64,000 nt of DNA from CBDDBX01 sp965225955 (lineage in GTDB: Bacteria; Acidobacteriota; Aminicenantia; UBA2199), in assembly GCA_965225955.1 (NCBI GenBank), contig CBDDBX010000032.1:62001-126000 (forward strand). Reading direction: 5' to 3'. Every line of letters starts with the position of its first letter. The stretch's first letter is position 1. Below the pieces are notes generated by a model. It searched no databases, was not told the origin of the DNA, and saw nothing but the letters and a program-made list of their open reading frames with translations. The position numbers and the translations under genes were made by a program. Positions 40,827 to 49,145 of the stretch are shown in pieces.

Positions 40827-41921
40827 TTATTTCTCCGCTTTGTAGAACGGTAGTTCCACAACTTTTGCTTCGACTTTTTTATTTCTGATTTCAATTTCAA
40901 ATGTAGTTCCCGGTTCTGTTGATTCGATTGGCAGATATGTCATACCAATAGATTTCTTCAGATAAGGAGTCATTGTACCGCTTGTAACTTCGCTGTACTT
41001 TTCACCATTAACAAATACAGGATATCCGTGACGTGCAATACCTCTGCCGGTTAACTCAAAACCACAAAGCTTACGACTAACGCCATTTGCTTTCTGCTCT
41101 TTCAATACTTCGCAGCCCATGAATTCACCTTTCTTCAGTTTAAGAATCCAACCCAGACCTGCTTCAAGTACTGTATGAGAGTCATCAATATCATTACCGT
41201 ACAGAGCCATACCTGCTTCAAGACGCAATGAATCTCTTGCACCCAGACCTGCAGGAATAATTCCCAGATCTTTACCCTTTTCTGCAAGAGCCATGAAAAG
41301 GTCGGACGCCTGTTCATCTGTACCTTTGAAGTATACTTCAAAGCCGTACTCTCCAGTATAACCTGTTCTGGAAATAATTGCATCAATTCCTGCTACTTTT
41401 CCAGTTGTGAATGTATAGTATTTCATAGGTTCAAGATCTGTATCTGTAAACATTGCAAGAAGTTTTCCTGATTCAGGACCCTGAACTGCCACCTGAGCGT
41501 AATCTTCGCTCTCATTTGTTATTTCTACATCGTAATCAGCTGCTTTATCTTTCATCCAGTTGAAGTCCTTGTCAAGATTTGCAGCATTTACAACAAGCAT
41601 GAACTCTGTTTCAGAAATCATGTAGACCAGCAAATCGTCTACAAAACAGCCCTTTTCTGTAACCAGTGCTGAATAGTGAATTTTGCCGGGTTTGAGTTTG
41701 GCAACATTGTTTGAGGTCAGGTACTGAACTGCATCCAGAGCCTGAGGGCCTCTGAAAAATACCTCACCCATGTGGCTAACATCAAAAATACCGCCGGTGG
41801 TTCTGACAGCATTGTGTTCTGCATTTAAACCTGAATACTGAATCGGCAGATCCCAGCCGAAGAAATCTACCATTTTACCACCTAACTGGTAATGGGCTTT
41901 GTTAAATTTAGTCTTCTTCAT
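40827..41921 (-). CDS. gcvT: glycine cleavage system T protein (aminomethyltransferase)
   Basis: GcvT transfers the methylene group to tetrahydrofolate and frees ammonia. 364 residues. Motifs: KMVDFFGWDLPIQYSGLNAE, HNAVRTTGGIFDVSHMGEV, LVVNAANLDKDFNW, SRTGYTGEYGFEVYF, GARDSLRLEAGMALYGND and GTMTPYLKKSIGM. I chose the ATG at 41919-41921 (GGAGGCACTAT before it); the frame extends upstream to 42020 without support. First gene of the gcvT-gcvH-gcvPA-gcvPB-glyQ-glyS run. Confidence 0.97.
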   Translation of the reverse strand: MKKTKFNKAHYQLGGKMVDFFGWDLPIQYSGLNAEHNAVRTTGGIFDVSHMGEVFFRGPQALDAVQYLTSNNVAKLKPGKIHYSALVTEKGCFVDDLLVYMISETEFMLVVNAANLDKDFNWMKDKAADYDVEITNESEDYAQVAVQGPESGKLLAMFTDTDLEPMKYYTFTTGKVAGIDAIISRTGYTGEYGFEVYFKGTDEQASDLFMALAEKGKDLGIIPAGLGARDSLRLEAGMALYGNDIDDSHTVLEAGLGWILKLKKGEFMGCEVLKEQKANGVSRKLCGFELTGRGIARHGYPVFVNGEKYSEVTSGTMTPYLKKSIGMTYLPIESTEPGTTFEIEIRNKKVEAKVVELPFYKAEK

Positions 41922-42190
41922 ATAGTGCCTCCAATTAAAATTGTTTGTAACACACAAAATCCCAAAAATCAATATAAAACGCAGTTTCAGAGGGATGATG
42001 CATACTGTATCTGGAGGCAAAAAAAATAATTTTCAGCAAAAAAAAAATGGAATTTTACTGGTAGAGGTAAACAAAATCGATAATTTTGTCTCGAAATTCT
42101 TTTTTTATATTTTTTTAATAATTTTGAGAAATAATAATTATTGCAAAAAAAATCTTTTATATATACATTATATACTGTCAAAAGGTTATC
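41922..42190 (-). promoter_or_regulatory. long AT-rich leader and promoter region of the gcv operon
   Basis: A TTGACA (42175-42180 region, minus strand) followed by TATATAATG and TATATAT boxes marks the likely promoter near 42150-42180. Between it and gcvT lie about 230 bases with long A/T runs (T runs of 6-9 bases on the minus strand near 42020-42045). I looked for the glycine riboswitch consensus and did not find it. The length suggests a regulated leader of another kind. Confidence 0.45.
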
Positions 42191-42283
42191 ATTAATTGAA
42201 ACAGCGGGAGATTTCAGGGCCACAATGGCCTGCGATTATTTGTCGGTCAAAAGCCGGACAGCCTGTTCTGATCAGTCTGAATC

Positions 42284-42313
42284 TTGACAAATAAGTCGCA
42301 AATTCAATATAAT
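42284..42313 (+). promoter_or_regulatory. consensus sigma-70 promoter
   Basis: TTGACA (42284-42289), 18 bases, TATAAT (42308-42313): both hexamers perfect, 51 bases before the ATG at 42364. The -35 region shares GTCTGAATCTTGAC with the ribH promoter. Confidence 0.85.
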
Positions 42314-42363
42314 GAAAAATCTTATGATGAATATTATCAAATATTGTAATTGGAGGAGGCATT

Positions 42364-43254
42364 ATGAAAATCCAGGCTTTAATGATAATTATTGCACTAC
42401 TATTAGGGTCAGTATGTTTACAGGCCCAGAATCAGAGCGAACTCTATAACGGTGCTGTTCAGGCGTTTAATCAGCAGAAGTATGACAAAGTAATTGAAAA
42501 TGGCGAAAAACTTGTTGGAGATGAAAAACTTCCAAAAAAGAACAAACTGAGCCTTTATCTTATGCTTGCAAACTCATATCTTGCAACAAAACTTGATCTG
42601 AACAAATCTGTAGAGTATGCAGGTAAACTTCACGATCTGGCTGTTGAAATGAAAGCAGCAGACAATAACTCAAAGAGATACGATAAAAAAAATATCGTTC
42701 CAGCTCTGAGAATTAAAGTCAGAGCTCTTTATGAATTAGGTAAAAGTGATGTCGAAATGTTGAAAAAAGCTGTAGCAACAGCAGTAGAAATTTTCAGCAA
42801 ATACGACAAATCATCAAAATCTTCCAACCTTATTCTTTCAGCGGCAAATAAACTTTTCCGTAAAGGTGGAAAAACTGAAGCTATCAATGCTCTTAGAGTA
42901 ATTTGTGATGATGAAACAAAAAAACCTTCAAACAAAGCTTTAAATACTCTTGCAGCCTGGTATTCAAAAAGCAAAGATAAAAAAACAGCGGCAATTTATC
43001 TGAAAAAAGCATATGCAAAAAGAAAAAATCCTAAAACTGCATACAATCTTGCGGTTATGATTAAGGATACAGATCTTGACAGCGCAATTTCATATCTTGC
43101 AGAAGCTGTTGTAATGAAAAAAGAAAATAAAAACTCAAAAGAGTACAAAACTCTGAAACATCTTGTATATAACGTTAAGATGAAAGAAAAAACTCAGGCT
43201 GAAGCTGATAAGTTCTTTAATCAGACTATTGCTGATGCCAGAGGCAGAGTATAG
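42364..43254 (+). CDS. secreted TPR-repeat protein
   Basis: A 296-residue exported protein with a clear signal peptide (ALMIIIALLLGSVCLQAQ). The rest is a solenoid of helical hairpins of TPR type, for instance ELYNGAVQAFNQQKYDKVIE, SLYLMLANSYLATKLDLNKS, TAAIYLKKAYAKRKNPKTAY and AVMIKDTDLDSAISYLAEAV. It is rich in Lys. A perfect promoter, GGAGGAGG before the ATG and a strong terminator after it suggest a highly expressed single gene. Probably a periplasmic scaffold; partner unknown. Confidence 0.8.
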   Translation: MKIQALMIIIALLLGSVCLQAQNQSELYNGAVQAFNQQKYDKVIENGEKLVGDEKLPKKNKLSLYLMLANSYLATKLDLNKSVEYAGKLHDLAVEMKAADNNSKRYDKKNIVPALRIKVRALYELGKSDVEMLKKAVATAVEIFSKYDKSSKSSNLILSAANKLFRKGGKTEAINALRVICDDETKKPSNKALNTLAAWYSKSKDKKTAAIYLKKAYAKRKNPKTAYNLAVMIKDTDLDSAISYLAEAVVMKKENKNSKEYKTLKHLVYNVKMKEKTQAEADKFFNQTIADARGRV

Positions 43255-43288
43255 AATCGAAATCAATCTGTTGTAAATTTTATAAATC

Positions 43289-43316
43289 AGGGTCGCTTAG
43301 CCGACCCTTTTTTTTT
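43289..43316 (+). terminator. Rho-independent terminator
   Basis: GGGTCG-CTTAGC-CGACCC followed by eight T residues, 35 bases after the TPR gene stop. Confidence 0.93.
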
Positions 43317-43348
43317 ATCATTAATCTGTTAATGATAAGGGAGATATC

Positions 43349-43522
43349 ATGATAGGAAGTCTTGGAATCTGGGAAATTCTCTTAATACTTGTAATCGTTG
43401 CTCTGCTTTTCGGGGGCAAAAAGATACCGGAACTGGGTAAAGGACTTGGGGAAGGTATTAAGAACTTTAAAAAATCCCTGAGTGGAAAGAAAGAAGAGAA
43501 CAGTAAAGATAAAGAATCTTAG
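43349..43522 (+). CDS. tatA: twin-arginine translocase subunit TatA
   Basis: A 57-residue gene short enough to be missed by length filters. The protein starts MIGSLGIWEILLILVIVALL, followed by FGGKKIPELGKGLGEGIKNF and a charged tail with KKEENSK. The single helix, the FGGKK(I/L)PELG hinge and the amphipathic helix are diagnostic of TatA/TatE. TatA oligomers form the pore that exports folded proteins with a twin-arginine signal. AAGGGAGA lies before the ATG. No tatB or tatC is adjacent, so the receptor is elsewhere. Confidence 0.95.
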   Translation: MIGSLGIWEILLILVIVALLFGGKKIPELGKGLGEGIKNFKKSLSGKKEENSKDKES

Positions 43523-43545
43523 GTTTATTTTACCGTAAAGGAACC

Positions 43546-43608
43546 TTTTCTACTGAAGCCGCGTCATACTTAATGTATGCCCTGTTAACAATCGGCTCCG
43601 GTAGAAAA
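43546..43608. other. branched hairpin in tatA 3' region
   Basis: TTTTCTAC (43546-43553) pairs with GTAGAAAA (43601-43608), with AGCCG/CGGCT and CATACTTAATGTATG inside as further pairs. It may be the tatA terminator or a small structured RNA. Confidence 0.45.
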
Positions 43609-43674
43609 TTGTTTTTTGCCGGAGTTTCTTTCTCCTTCATTGATAAGATTTGGTTACTGTTATATCCTTAAGCA

Positions 43675-44169
43675 ATGGTGGAAGAAAAAACAGTAAAGTT
43701 TCTCAAATTAAGATACTTATCAGTATCAGTTTTTCTGATAATAGTTATTGGAGGCACTCTGTGGCTGGAAATCAGAAAATACAGTTCACGTTCTGAAATA
43801 TCGTCTCTTAAAACCAGCCTGTCCGTTGTTAATGATGAAAATGGAGAAATAAGAAAGATCCGTCTGAACAGAGAGAATTTTTTCTTTAAACAGCTTCTTC
43901 TGACTGAACCACTTCAGTATGTAAACTGCCTTATAAGGACTGTTAATCTGCTGAAGGGGGATTATGCCGGAAAATTCAGACCTCTTCGTATTGTTGCTGA
44001 AAATAGTAATGGTATTTGTCGTTACAGAGCTGAATATTCAGATAAAAGCGGGAATGAGGAGAAATTAAAACAGATCTGTGTGAGAGTTAATGAAGATGGT
44101 GATCTTGGGGTAGCAGAATTAAGAAAAGATGGCAATCTCTACATTATAGAAGGGGAGGTTGAATTATGA
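43675..44169 (+). CDS. single-pass membrane protein of unknown function (PilN-like architecture)
   Basis: A 164-residue protein with one helix near residues 13-33 (YLSVSVFLIIVIGGTLWL), then a short coiled-coil (SSLKTSLSVVNDENGEIRKI) and a mixed domain. The order cytoplasmic tip, one helix, periplasmic coiled coil and small domain is that of PilN/GspL-like pilus assembly proteins, but sequence similarity is not clear and no pilus gene is nearby. It overlaps the next gene by four bases. The ATG is eight bases after a TATATC box, with no clear ribosome binding site. Confidence 0.6.
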   Translation: MVEEKTVKFLKLRYLSVSVFLIIVIGGTLWLEIRKYSSRSEISSLKTSLSVVNDENGEIRKIRLNRENFFFKQLLLTEPLQYVNCLIRTVNLLKGDYAGKFRPLRIVAENSNGICRYRAEYSDKSGNEEKLKQICVRVNEDGDLGVAELRKDGNLYIIEGEVEL

Positions 44170-44843
44170 AAAACATCATTAAAAGAGTTCCTCTCTGGTT
44201 ACATCTGCTTATTGCTGTAATAGTTGTTTCAACCTGGACGTGGTTATATGTTCTGCCTTCATTAAAAGTTTTAAGTAAAACTGAGATTAACAGAAGAGAT
44301 CTGAAAGATAAAATTAAACTTCTTAAGGCTGAAAGAGTGGATTTTTCATACTCTGATAAAGTAGAAACAGAACTGATGAATGCTGTAGAGGAAAATTTCA
44401 GAGTAGCTGTACCTGCCAGTTCATCTGACTTAAGTAAAAAATTAGTGGAAAAATCTGAAGGCTGGCCTGCAGATATACGCTTTTCAATAACAGACAGAGG
44501 CCGGCTACTTAAAGGGACAGGAGAGCCTCTTGGTGGGTGTTTTATTCTCGCAGAAAAGAAGAGTGCTGTGATTTTCAGGGATAAGCTCAGATCAGGGCTT
44601 AAGAGATTGGCACATCTTGTAGGAACAGGAGTAAGAATATACCCTTATTATATAGAACTCATTGCAGAAGAGGGTAAAGTGGTTTTTGTTCTCAAAGGAG
44701 AAACATTTCATTTAACAGAAGGTGAGTTACCTGTAAAACTGGAAAAGAGACGATCTGCAATAATAGATAGCTCTTCTGAAATACTTAAACAGAGAATAAC
44801 CAGAGAAATGCTTCTGAAATCCGAAATCGAAGAGATAAAATAG
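44166..44843 (+). CDS. single-pass membrane protein of unknown function (PilO-like architecture)
   Basis: A 225-residue protein with one helix (about 11-31, LWLHLLIAVIVVSTWTWLYV), a coiled coil (about 33-58) and a periplasmic alpha/beta domain (about 60-195), followed by a charged C-terminal helix. This is the layout of PilO/GspM-type proteins. Start overlaps the previous stop (ATGA). Together with the upstream gene it forms a two-gene unit, probably a hetero-oligomer in the inner membrane. Homology to PilO is not shown by any motif. Confidence 0.6.
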   Translation: MKNIIKRVPLWLHLLIAVIVVSTWTWLYVLPSLKVLSKTEINRRDLKDKIKLLKAERVDFSYSDKVETELMNAVEENFRVAVPASSSDLSKKLVEKSEGWPADIRFSITDRGRLLKGTGEPLGGCFILAEKKSAVIFRDKLRSGLKRLAHLVGTGVRIYPYYIELIAEEGKVVFVLKGETFHLTEGELPVKLEKRRSAIIDSSSEILKQRITREMLLKSEIEEIK

Positions 44844-44857
44844 TTTAGGAGATATTT

Positions 44858-44905
44858 GTGCAGACAAACAGTGACTAACACTGATATAAACTGGCTAACA
44901 AAGGC
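44858..44905. repeat. intergenic repeat site F (single arm)
   Basis: The run GCAGACAAACAGTGACTAAC followed by ACTGATATAAACTGGCTAAC repeats an 18-20-base unit with the GACAAACA and ACTAACA words of sites A, D and E. No inverted partner is seen. The rest of the gap 44844-45089 shows no gene. Confidence 0.55.
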
Positions 44906-45089
44906 GTTTTCAAAACAGTGCCATTGTATTGTTTATTTCAAGATGGTATTAACAATAAATCGGCAGGAAACACGGCTCCTACCCTACAGGTAGCTATCAC
45001 CATTGTCAGCTTTTACCAACTTGTTATAAACACTGGCAGGTATTATAATAAAAAATATATCATTAATATATTTTTGAAGAGGAAAAAAG

Positions 45090-45539
45090 TTGAGAGTAGT
45101 TATACAGAGAGTGGATAGAGCTTCAGTATCAGTGGATAATGAAGTTGTGTCTAAAATAGATAATGGCCTTCTTATATATGTTGGAATAGAGAAGGGAGAT
45201 ACTGACAGAGAACTTAAGTACATGGCAGATAAGATAGCTGGTTACAGGATCTTTGCCGATAGTAATGACCGGATGAACCTTAGTGTTACAGATATTAATG
45301 GAGAGATTCTTTCGGTTTCCCAATTTACTCTGGCTTCAATAGTAAAAAATGGCAGAAGGCCGGATTTTGGTAATGCAGAGAGTCCCGATAAAGCTCTTGT
45401 TATGTACAATAGTTTTCTTGAATTACTCGGTAAGTACGTAGTTGTTAAAAATGGTGTTTTTGGATCACATATGAGTATAGAATCTGTAAATAATGGTCCT
45501 GTTACATTTATTATAGAAAAAAGATTCAGGGAGGAATAA
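45090..45539 (+). CDS. dtd: D-aminoacyl-tRNA deacylase
   Basis: Dtd removes D-amino acids (and misloaded glycine) from tRNA. 149 residues. Motifs: MRVVIQRVDRASVSVDNE at the N-terminus, LLIYVGIEKGDTD, LSVSQFTLASIVKNGRRPDF (family SQFTL) and NNGPVTFIIE (the cross-subunit Gly-cisPro motif). The start is TTG with AGAGGAAAAAAG before it. Lies two bases before the GNAT gene, so they are co-transcribed. Confidence 0.95.
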   Translation: MRVVIQRVDRASVSVDNEVVSKIDNGLLIYVGIEKGDTDRELKYMADKIAGYRIFADSNDRMNLSVTDINGEILSVSQFTLASIVKNGRRPDFGNAESPDKALVMYNSFLELLGKYVVVKNGVFGSHMSIESVNNGPVTFIIEKRFREE

Positions 45540-45541
45540 TT

Positions 45542-46672
45542 ATGTCAATAGAAATTAGAGAAGTTAAAACAAGAGGGGAACGCAAAGAGTTTGTGAAATT
45601 CCCGTTCCGTCTGTACAAAGGTAATGAATTCTGGGTTCCTCCTCTGATCATGGATGATATGGATACTTTCGATTCTGAGAAGAATCCTTCATTTGAAGGG
45701 GCAGACTGCAGGCTCTTCATGGCATATAGAGATGGTGAGCCTGTAGGAAGAATTGCTGGTATTCTGAGTCATCTTGCCAATGATAAGTTTGAGACAAAAA
45801 ATATCAGATTCGGCTGGATTGAAATGATTGATGATCAGGAGGTTGGAGATGCTCTGTATAATGCTGTAGCTGACTGGGGCAGAAGTGTTGGTATGGAAAC
45901 CATGACCGGCCCTCACGGGTTTTCCGATATGGATCCTTCAGGTATGCTTATTGAAGGTTTTGATCAGTTAGGTACCATTGCAATGCTTTATACTCATCCT
46001 TACTACCCTGTGATAACAGAAAAATACGGTTTTGAAAAAGAGATAGACTATTTCGAATTTAAAGGAACAGTTCCTCATGAAACCGGTATACCCGAGAAGT
46101 TACCAAAACTTGCAGAAAGAGTAAAAGAGCGTGGGAAATTCAAACTACTAAAGTTCAATAGCAGAAAAGAGCTGATGAAACATGCCGGTAGTATTATGAA
46201 GCTTATGGAAGAGTCATTTGAAGAGATATATGGTTCTGTTCCTGCATCTGACAAAGTTATTCAGTATTATATAAAGAAATATTTCAGTTTTGTTAATATC
46301 GAACTTATTAAGGTTGTACAGAATGAAGAGGGAGAGATCATTGGATTTATGATTACGATGCCTTCTTTATCCAGAGCTATGCAGAGAGCCCGTGGAAAGC
46401 TATTTCCTTTTGGCTGGTACCATATCTTAAAAGGATTGAAAGAGAGAGAAATTCTTGACTTCTACCTTGCAGGAGTAAAAGAAGAGTACAGAGGCAAAGG
46501 TGTTGATCTTATTATGGTAGTTGATATTGCTAAGGATGCTTTGAGAATGGGATTCCAGCACTCAGAATCAAATGTAGAACTGGAAACCAACACCAATGTA
46601 CATGCACAGTGGAAACACTTCAATCCTGTACTGCATAAGAAAAGAAGGATTTTTACCAAAAGTATTAAATAG
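45542..46672 (+). CDS. GNAT-like acyltransferase family protein
   Basis: A 376-residue protein with two GNAT-fold halves. Segments I recognise from a widespread uncharacterised family: FVKFPFRLYKGNEFWVPPL near the N-terminus, FMAYRDGEPVGRIAGI (first acetyl-CoA-type strand), GPHGFSDMDPSGMLIEGFDQ, and in the second half FYLAGVKEEYRGKGVDLIMV, whose EYRGKG is an acetyl-CoA pyrophosphate-binding loop. Substrate unknown. GGAGG lies before the ATG. Follows dtd closely and precedes the Nudix-ThiE gene by 13 bases. Confidence 0.8.
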   Translation: MSIEIREVKTRGERKEFVKFPFRLYKGNEFWVPPLIMDDMDTFDSEKNPSFEGADCRLFMAYRDGEPVGRIAGILSHLANDKFETKNIRFGWIEMIDDQEVGDALYNAVADWGRSVGMETMTGPHGFSDMDPSGMLIEGFDQLGTIAMLYTHPYYPVITEKYGFEKEIDYFEFKGTVPHETGIPEKLPKLAERVKERGKFKLLKFNSRKELMKHAGSIMKLMEESFEEIYGSVPASDKVIQYYIKKYFSFVNIELIKVVQNEEGEIIGFMITMPSLSRAMQRARGKLFPFGWYHILKGLKEREILDFYLAGVKEEYRGKGVDLIMVVDIAKDALRMGFQHSESNVELETNTNVHAQWKHFNPVLHKKRRIFTKSIK

Positions 46673-46685
46673 AAGGTCAGATTAA

Positions 46686-47795
46686 ATGAAAAGAACTTAC
46701 TGCTCTGAATGTGGAGCAAAACTGGATAAACAGATAAGCGAAAACCGGGAAAGGGACTATTGCAGTTCATGTAGTACGGTTTTCTATTCAAACCCTGTAC
46801 CTGCAACAGCAGGGGTTATTATAGATTCCGGCAAAGTGTTGCTTGTTAAAAGGGGAGTGGAACCACAAAAAGGTAAATGGTGCCTCCCCGGAGGTTTTCT
46901 TGAAATTGATGAGGAGCCGGAAAAGGGCTGCCTCAGAGAGGTAAAAGAGGAAACCCACCTTGAGTGTGAAATAGATCATCTTCTGAAAGTGTGTCTTAGT
47001 CCTAATCCTACATATAAAAATGTTCTGCTTACAGGATTTGTACTGAAAAACTTCAAGGGTAAAGCAGAAGCCGGAGATGATAGCGTGGATTGCGGATGGT
47101 TTAGTCCTGATGCACTACCTGAGATAGCATTCGAAAGTCATCTTAAGATGATCAGGAAAGCTTTTTCAGAAGCTGGAAGAAGAAAGATTACGGAAGATGA
47201 GTTCGGAGCTTATGTAATAACCAGCGAGGATCACTGCAGACTTGCAGAAGAGGCCTGTAAAGGAGGCGCAAAGGTCGTTCAGTACAGGGATAAAAAATCA
47301 TCCCGTAAAGAGCTGCTGGCTAACTCCCATAAAATAAGAGAGATTACAGCCAGGTATGGTGCGCTTTTTATTGTAAATGATTACATCGATATTGCTCTAA
47401 TAACAGGTGCAGATGGTGTACATCTCGGTCAGGACGATATACCTGTCAGAGAAGCTGCTTCAATGGTTCCTGAGGGCTTTATTATAGGAATTTCAACCCA
47501 CTCCATTGAACAGGCCGTAAAAGCTGAAAAAGAGGGTGCTGATTATATAGGAATTGGCCCGGTTTTTAAAACACCAACCAAAAAGGACTATATTAATATC
47601 GGTGTGGAAACTGTAAAAGCTGTTTCTGAAAAAATAAAGATTCCTTTTGTGGCTATAGGTGGTCTCAATATGGAAACAATTAAAGAGCTTAACGGAATAG
47701 AGATCAGAAACGTAGCAATGGTTCGGGAATTTCAGGAAAATACTTCCGGGGTCATAAAAGAGCTTAATGATAAATTGAAGAAAGGTGAATTCTGA
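46686..47795 (+). CDS. zinc-ribbon / Nudix hydrolase / thiamine-phosphate synthase fusion
   Basis: A 369-residue three-part protein. Residues 1-35 hold a zinc ribbon (CSECGAKLD and CSSCSTVF). Residues 36-165 are a Nudix domain with GGFLEIDEEPEKGCLREVKE followed by ET, matching the GX5EX7REUXEE box except that Thr replaces the final Gly. Residues 175-365 are a ThiE (TMP synthase) domain with VVQYRDKKSSRKELL, IVNDYIDIALITGADGVHLG, IGIGPVFKTPTKKD and VAIGGLNMETI. ThiE joins HMP-PP and HET-P to thiamine phosphate. The Nudix half may clean up HMP-PP or oxidised thiamine precursors. Fusion is real: one open frame, no internal start. Confidence 0.9.
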   Translation: MKRTYCSECGAKLDKQISENRERDYCSSCSTVFYSNPVPATAGVIIDSGKVLLVKRGVEPQKGKWCLPGGFLEIDEEPEKGCLREVKEETHLECEIDHLLKVCLSPNPTYKNVLLTGFVLKNFKGKAEAGDDSVDCGWFSPDALPEIAFESHLKMIRKAFSEAGRRKITEDEFGAYVITSEDHCRLAEEACKGGAKVVQYRDKKSSRKELLANSHKIREITARYGALFIVNDYIDIALITGADGVHLGQDDIPVREAASMVPEGFIIGISTHSIEQAVKAEKEGADYIGIGPVFKTPTKKDYINIGVETVKAVSEKIKIPFVAIGGLNMETIKELNGIEIRNVAMVREFQENTSGVIKELNDKLKKGEF

Positions 47796-47813
47796 AGCCC
47801 TGAAAAGGGCTTC
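47794..47813. terminator. bidirectional hairpin between convergent genes
   Basis: GAAGCCC-TGAAAA-GGGCTTC: perfect 7-base stem overlapping the Nudix-ThiE stop and 43 bases beyond the frr stop. Confidence 0.65.
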
Positions 47814-47855
47814 ATTTAAATATGTTGTTTTATTGGGAATAACAGAAGATTAAAA

Positions 47856-48413
47856 CTAATCTTCCATTATAATTTTTTCTCTGCCTTTGGCAATTTCATC
47901 GAGTGCTTTAACCTGAGCATCGATTACTTTCTGAACATCGTCGTAAAATCTCTTTTCATCATCTTCAGAGATTTCTTTATCTTCCTGCATTGTTTTTGCA
48001 AGATCTCTGTAGTCCCTTCTCAGGTTTCTGACTCCGGTTTTACGCTCTTCAGTGTACTTCTTCAGAGTTTTAACGATATCTTTTCTTCTCTCTTCATCCA
48101 GAGGAGGAACAGGAAGACGTACCAGCTTACCATCTGAAACAGGGTTAAGGCCAATGTTTGCGTTTCTTATTGCTTTCTCAATTTCAACAATAAGTTTAGC
48201 GTCCCATGGCTGAACAACTATAAGACTTGCTTCAGGAACAGAGATTGTCGCAACCTGGCTGATAGGAGTCGGGGTGCCATAATATTCCACCATAACATTA
48301 TCAAGCATTGAAGCAGAAGCTCTGCCGGTTCTCAGTTTTGAAATCTCTTTTTTGTAAGATTCTTCAAGGTTTTTAAGTTTGGTTTTAAGTTCACTTAGTG
48401 ATTCTTTTAACAT
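47856..48413 (-). CDS. frr: ribosome recycling factor
   Basis: Frr splits the post-termination ribosome with EF-G. 185 residues, the usual length. Motifs: KKEISKLRTGRASASMLD, VMVEYYGTPTPISQVA, PWDAKLIVEIEKAIRNANIG, RLPVPPLDEERRKDIVKTLK. It is last in the rplM-rpsI-rpsB-tsf-pyrH-frr order, seven bases after pyrH. Confidence 0.98.
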   Translation of the reverse strand: MLKESLSELKTKLKNLEESYKKEISKLRTGRASASMLDNVMVEYYGTPTPISQVATISVPEASLIVVQPWDAKLIVEIEKAIRNANIGLNPVSDGKLVRLPVPPLDEERRKDIVKTLKKYTEERKTGVRNLRRDYRDLAKTMQEDKEISEDDEKRFYDDVQKVIDAQVKALDEIAKGREKIIMED

Positions 48414-48420
48414 GTTTTCC

Positions 48421-49143
48421 TCACTCTATTGTTGTGCCAAGTTTTTTATCAGTAATAGCTCTATATATATTGCCTGTAATTGTAAGATTAAAGGCTTTTA
48501 TTTTCATTTCATTCTCTTTACACAGTATTATTGCAGAATGATCCATTACTTTAAGATCTTTCTCAATAACTTCACTGTAAGAGATAGAATCATATTTAAC
48601 AGCGGTTTCTACTTTCTTGGGATCTGCATTAAATACTCCATCAACCATAGTTGCTTTCAGGAATATATCTGCATCGATTTCAATAGCTCTGAGAGCAGCG
48701 GCTGTATCGGTGGTAAAGAAAGGATTCCCTGTTCCTGCACTGAAGATAACTATTCTGTTCTCTTCAAGATGCCTCATAGCGCGTCTGCGTACATAAGGTT
48801 CTGCAACTTTATTGATTTCAAGAGCTGATACCAGTCTGGTTTGAAGGCCTGTTTTTTCGAGGGAATCCCGAAGGGCAATTCCGTTGAGAACTGTGGCAAG
48901 CATGCCCATATAATCTGCATTTGCACGATCTATGCCTATTTCAGAAGCTCTGATGCCTCTGAAGAAATTACCTCCGCCGGTAACTATTGCTATCTCAACC
49001 CCAAGATCATGGACCTGCTTAATCTCTTCAGCAAGTCCACTAATAACTTCATGGCTAATGCCAAAATTGTTTGCCCCCTGCAGGGCTTCTCCGCTGATTT
49101 TTAATAAAATTCGTTTGTACAGAGGCGCAGGGGAGCTATTCAT
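48421..49143 (-). CDS. pyrH: uridylate kinase
   Basis: PyrH phosphorylates UMP to UDP for RNA and cell wall synthesis and is feedback-inhibited by UTP. 240 residues. Motifs: YKRILLKISGEALQG, VTGGGNFFRGI, NADYMGMLATVLNGIAL, FSAGTGNPFFTTDTAAALRA and KATMVDGVFNADPKK. It starts two bases after tsf. Confidence 0.98.
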   Translation of the reverse strand: MNSSPAPLYKRILLKISGEALQGANNFGISHEVISGLAEEIKQVHDLGVEIAIVTGGGNFFRGIRASEIGIDRANADYMGMLATVLNGIALRDSLEKTGLQTRLVSALEINKVAEPYVRRRAMRHLEENRIVIFSAGTGNPFFTTDTAAALRAIEIDADIFLKATMVDGVFNADPKKVETAVKYDSISYSEVIEKDLKVMDHSAIILCKENEMKIKAFNLTITGNIYRAITDKKLGTTIE

Positions 49144-49145
49144 AA

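Noticed and set aside
41922..42200. Glycine riboswitch upstream of gcvT
   Set aside because: I searched both halves of the leader for the conserved glycine aptamer blocks and found none; the leader is mostly A/T runs.
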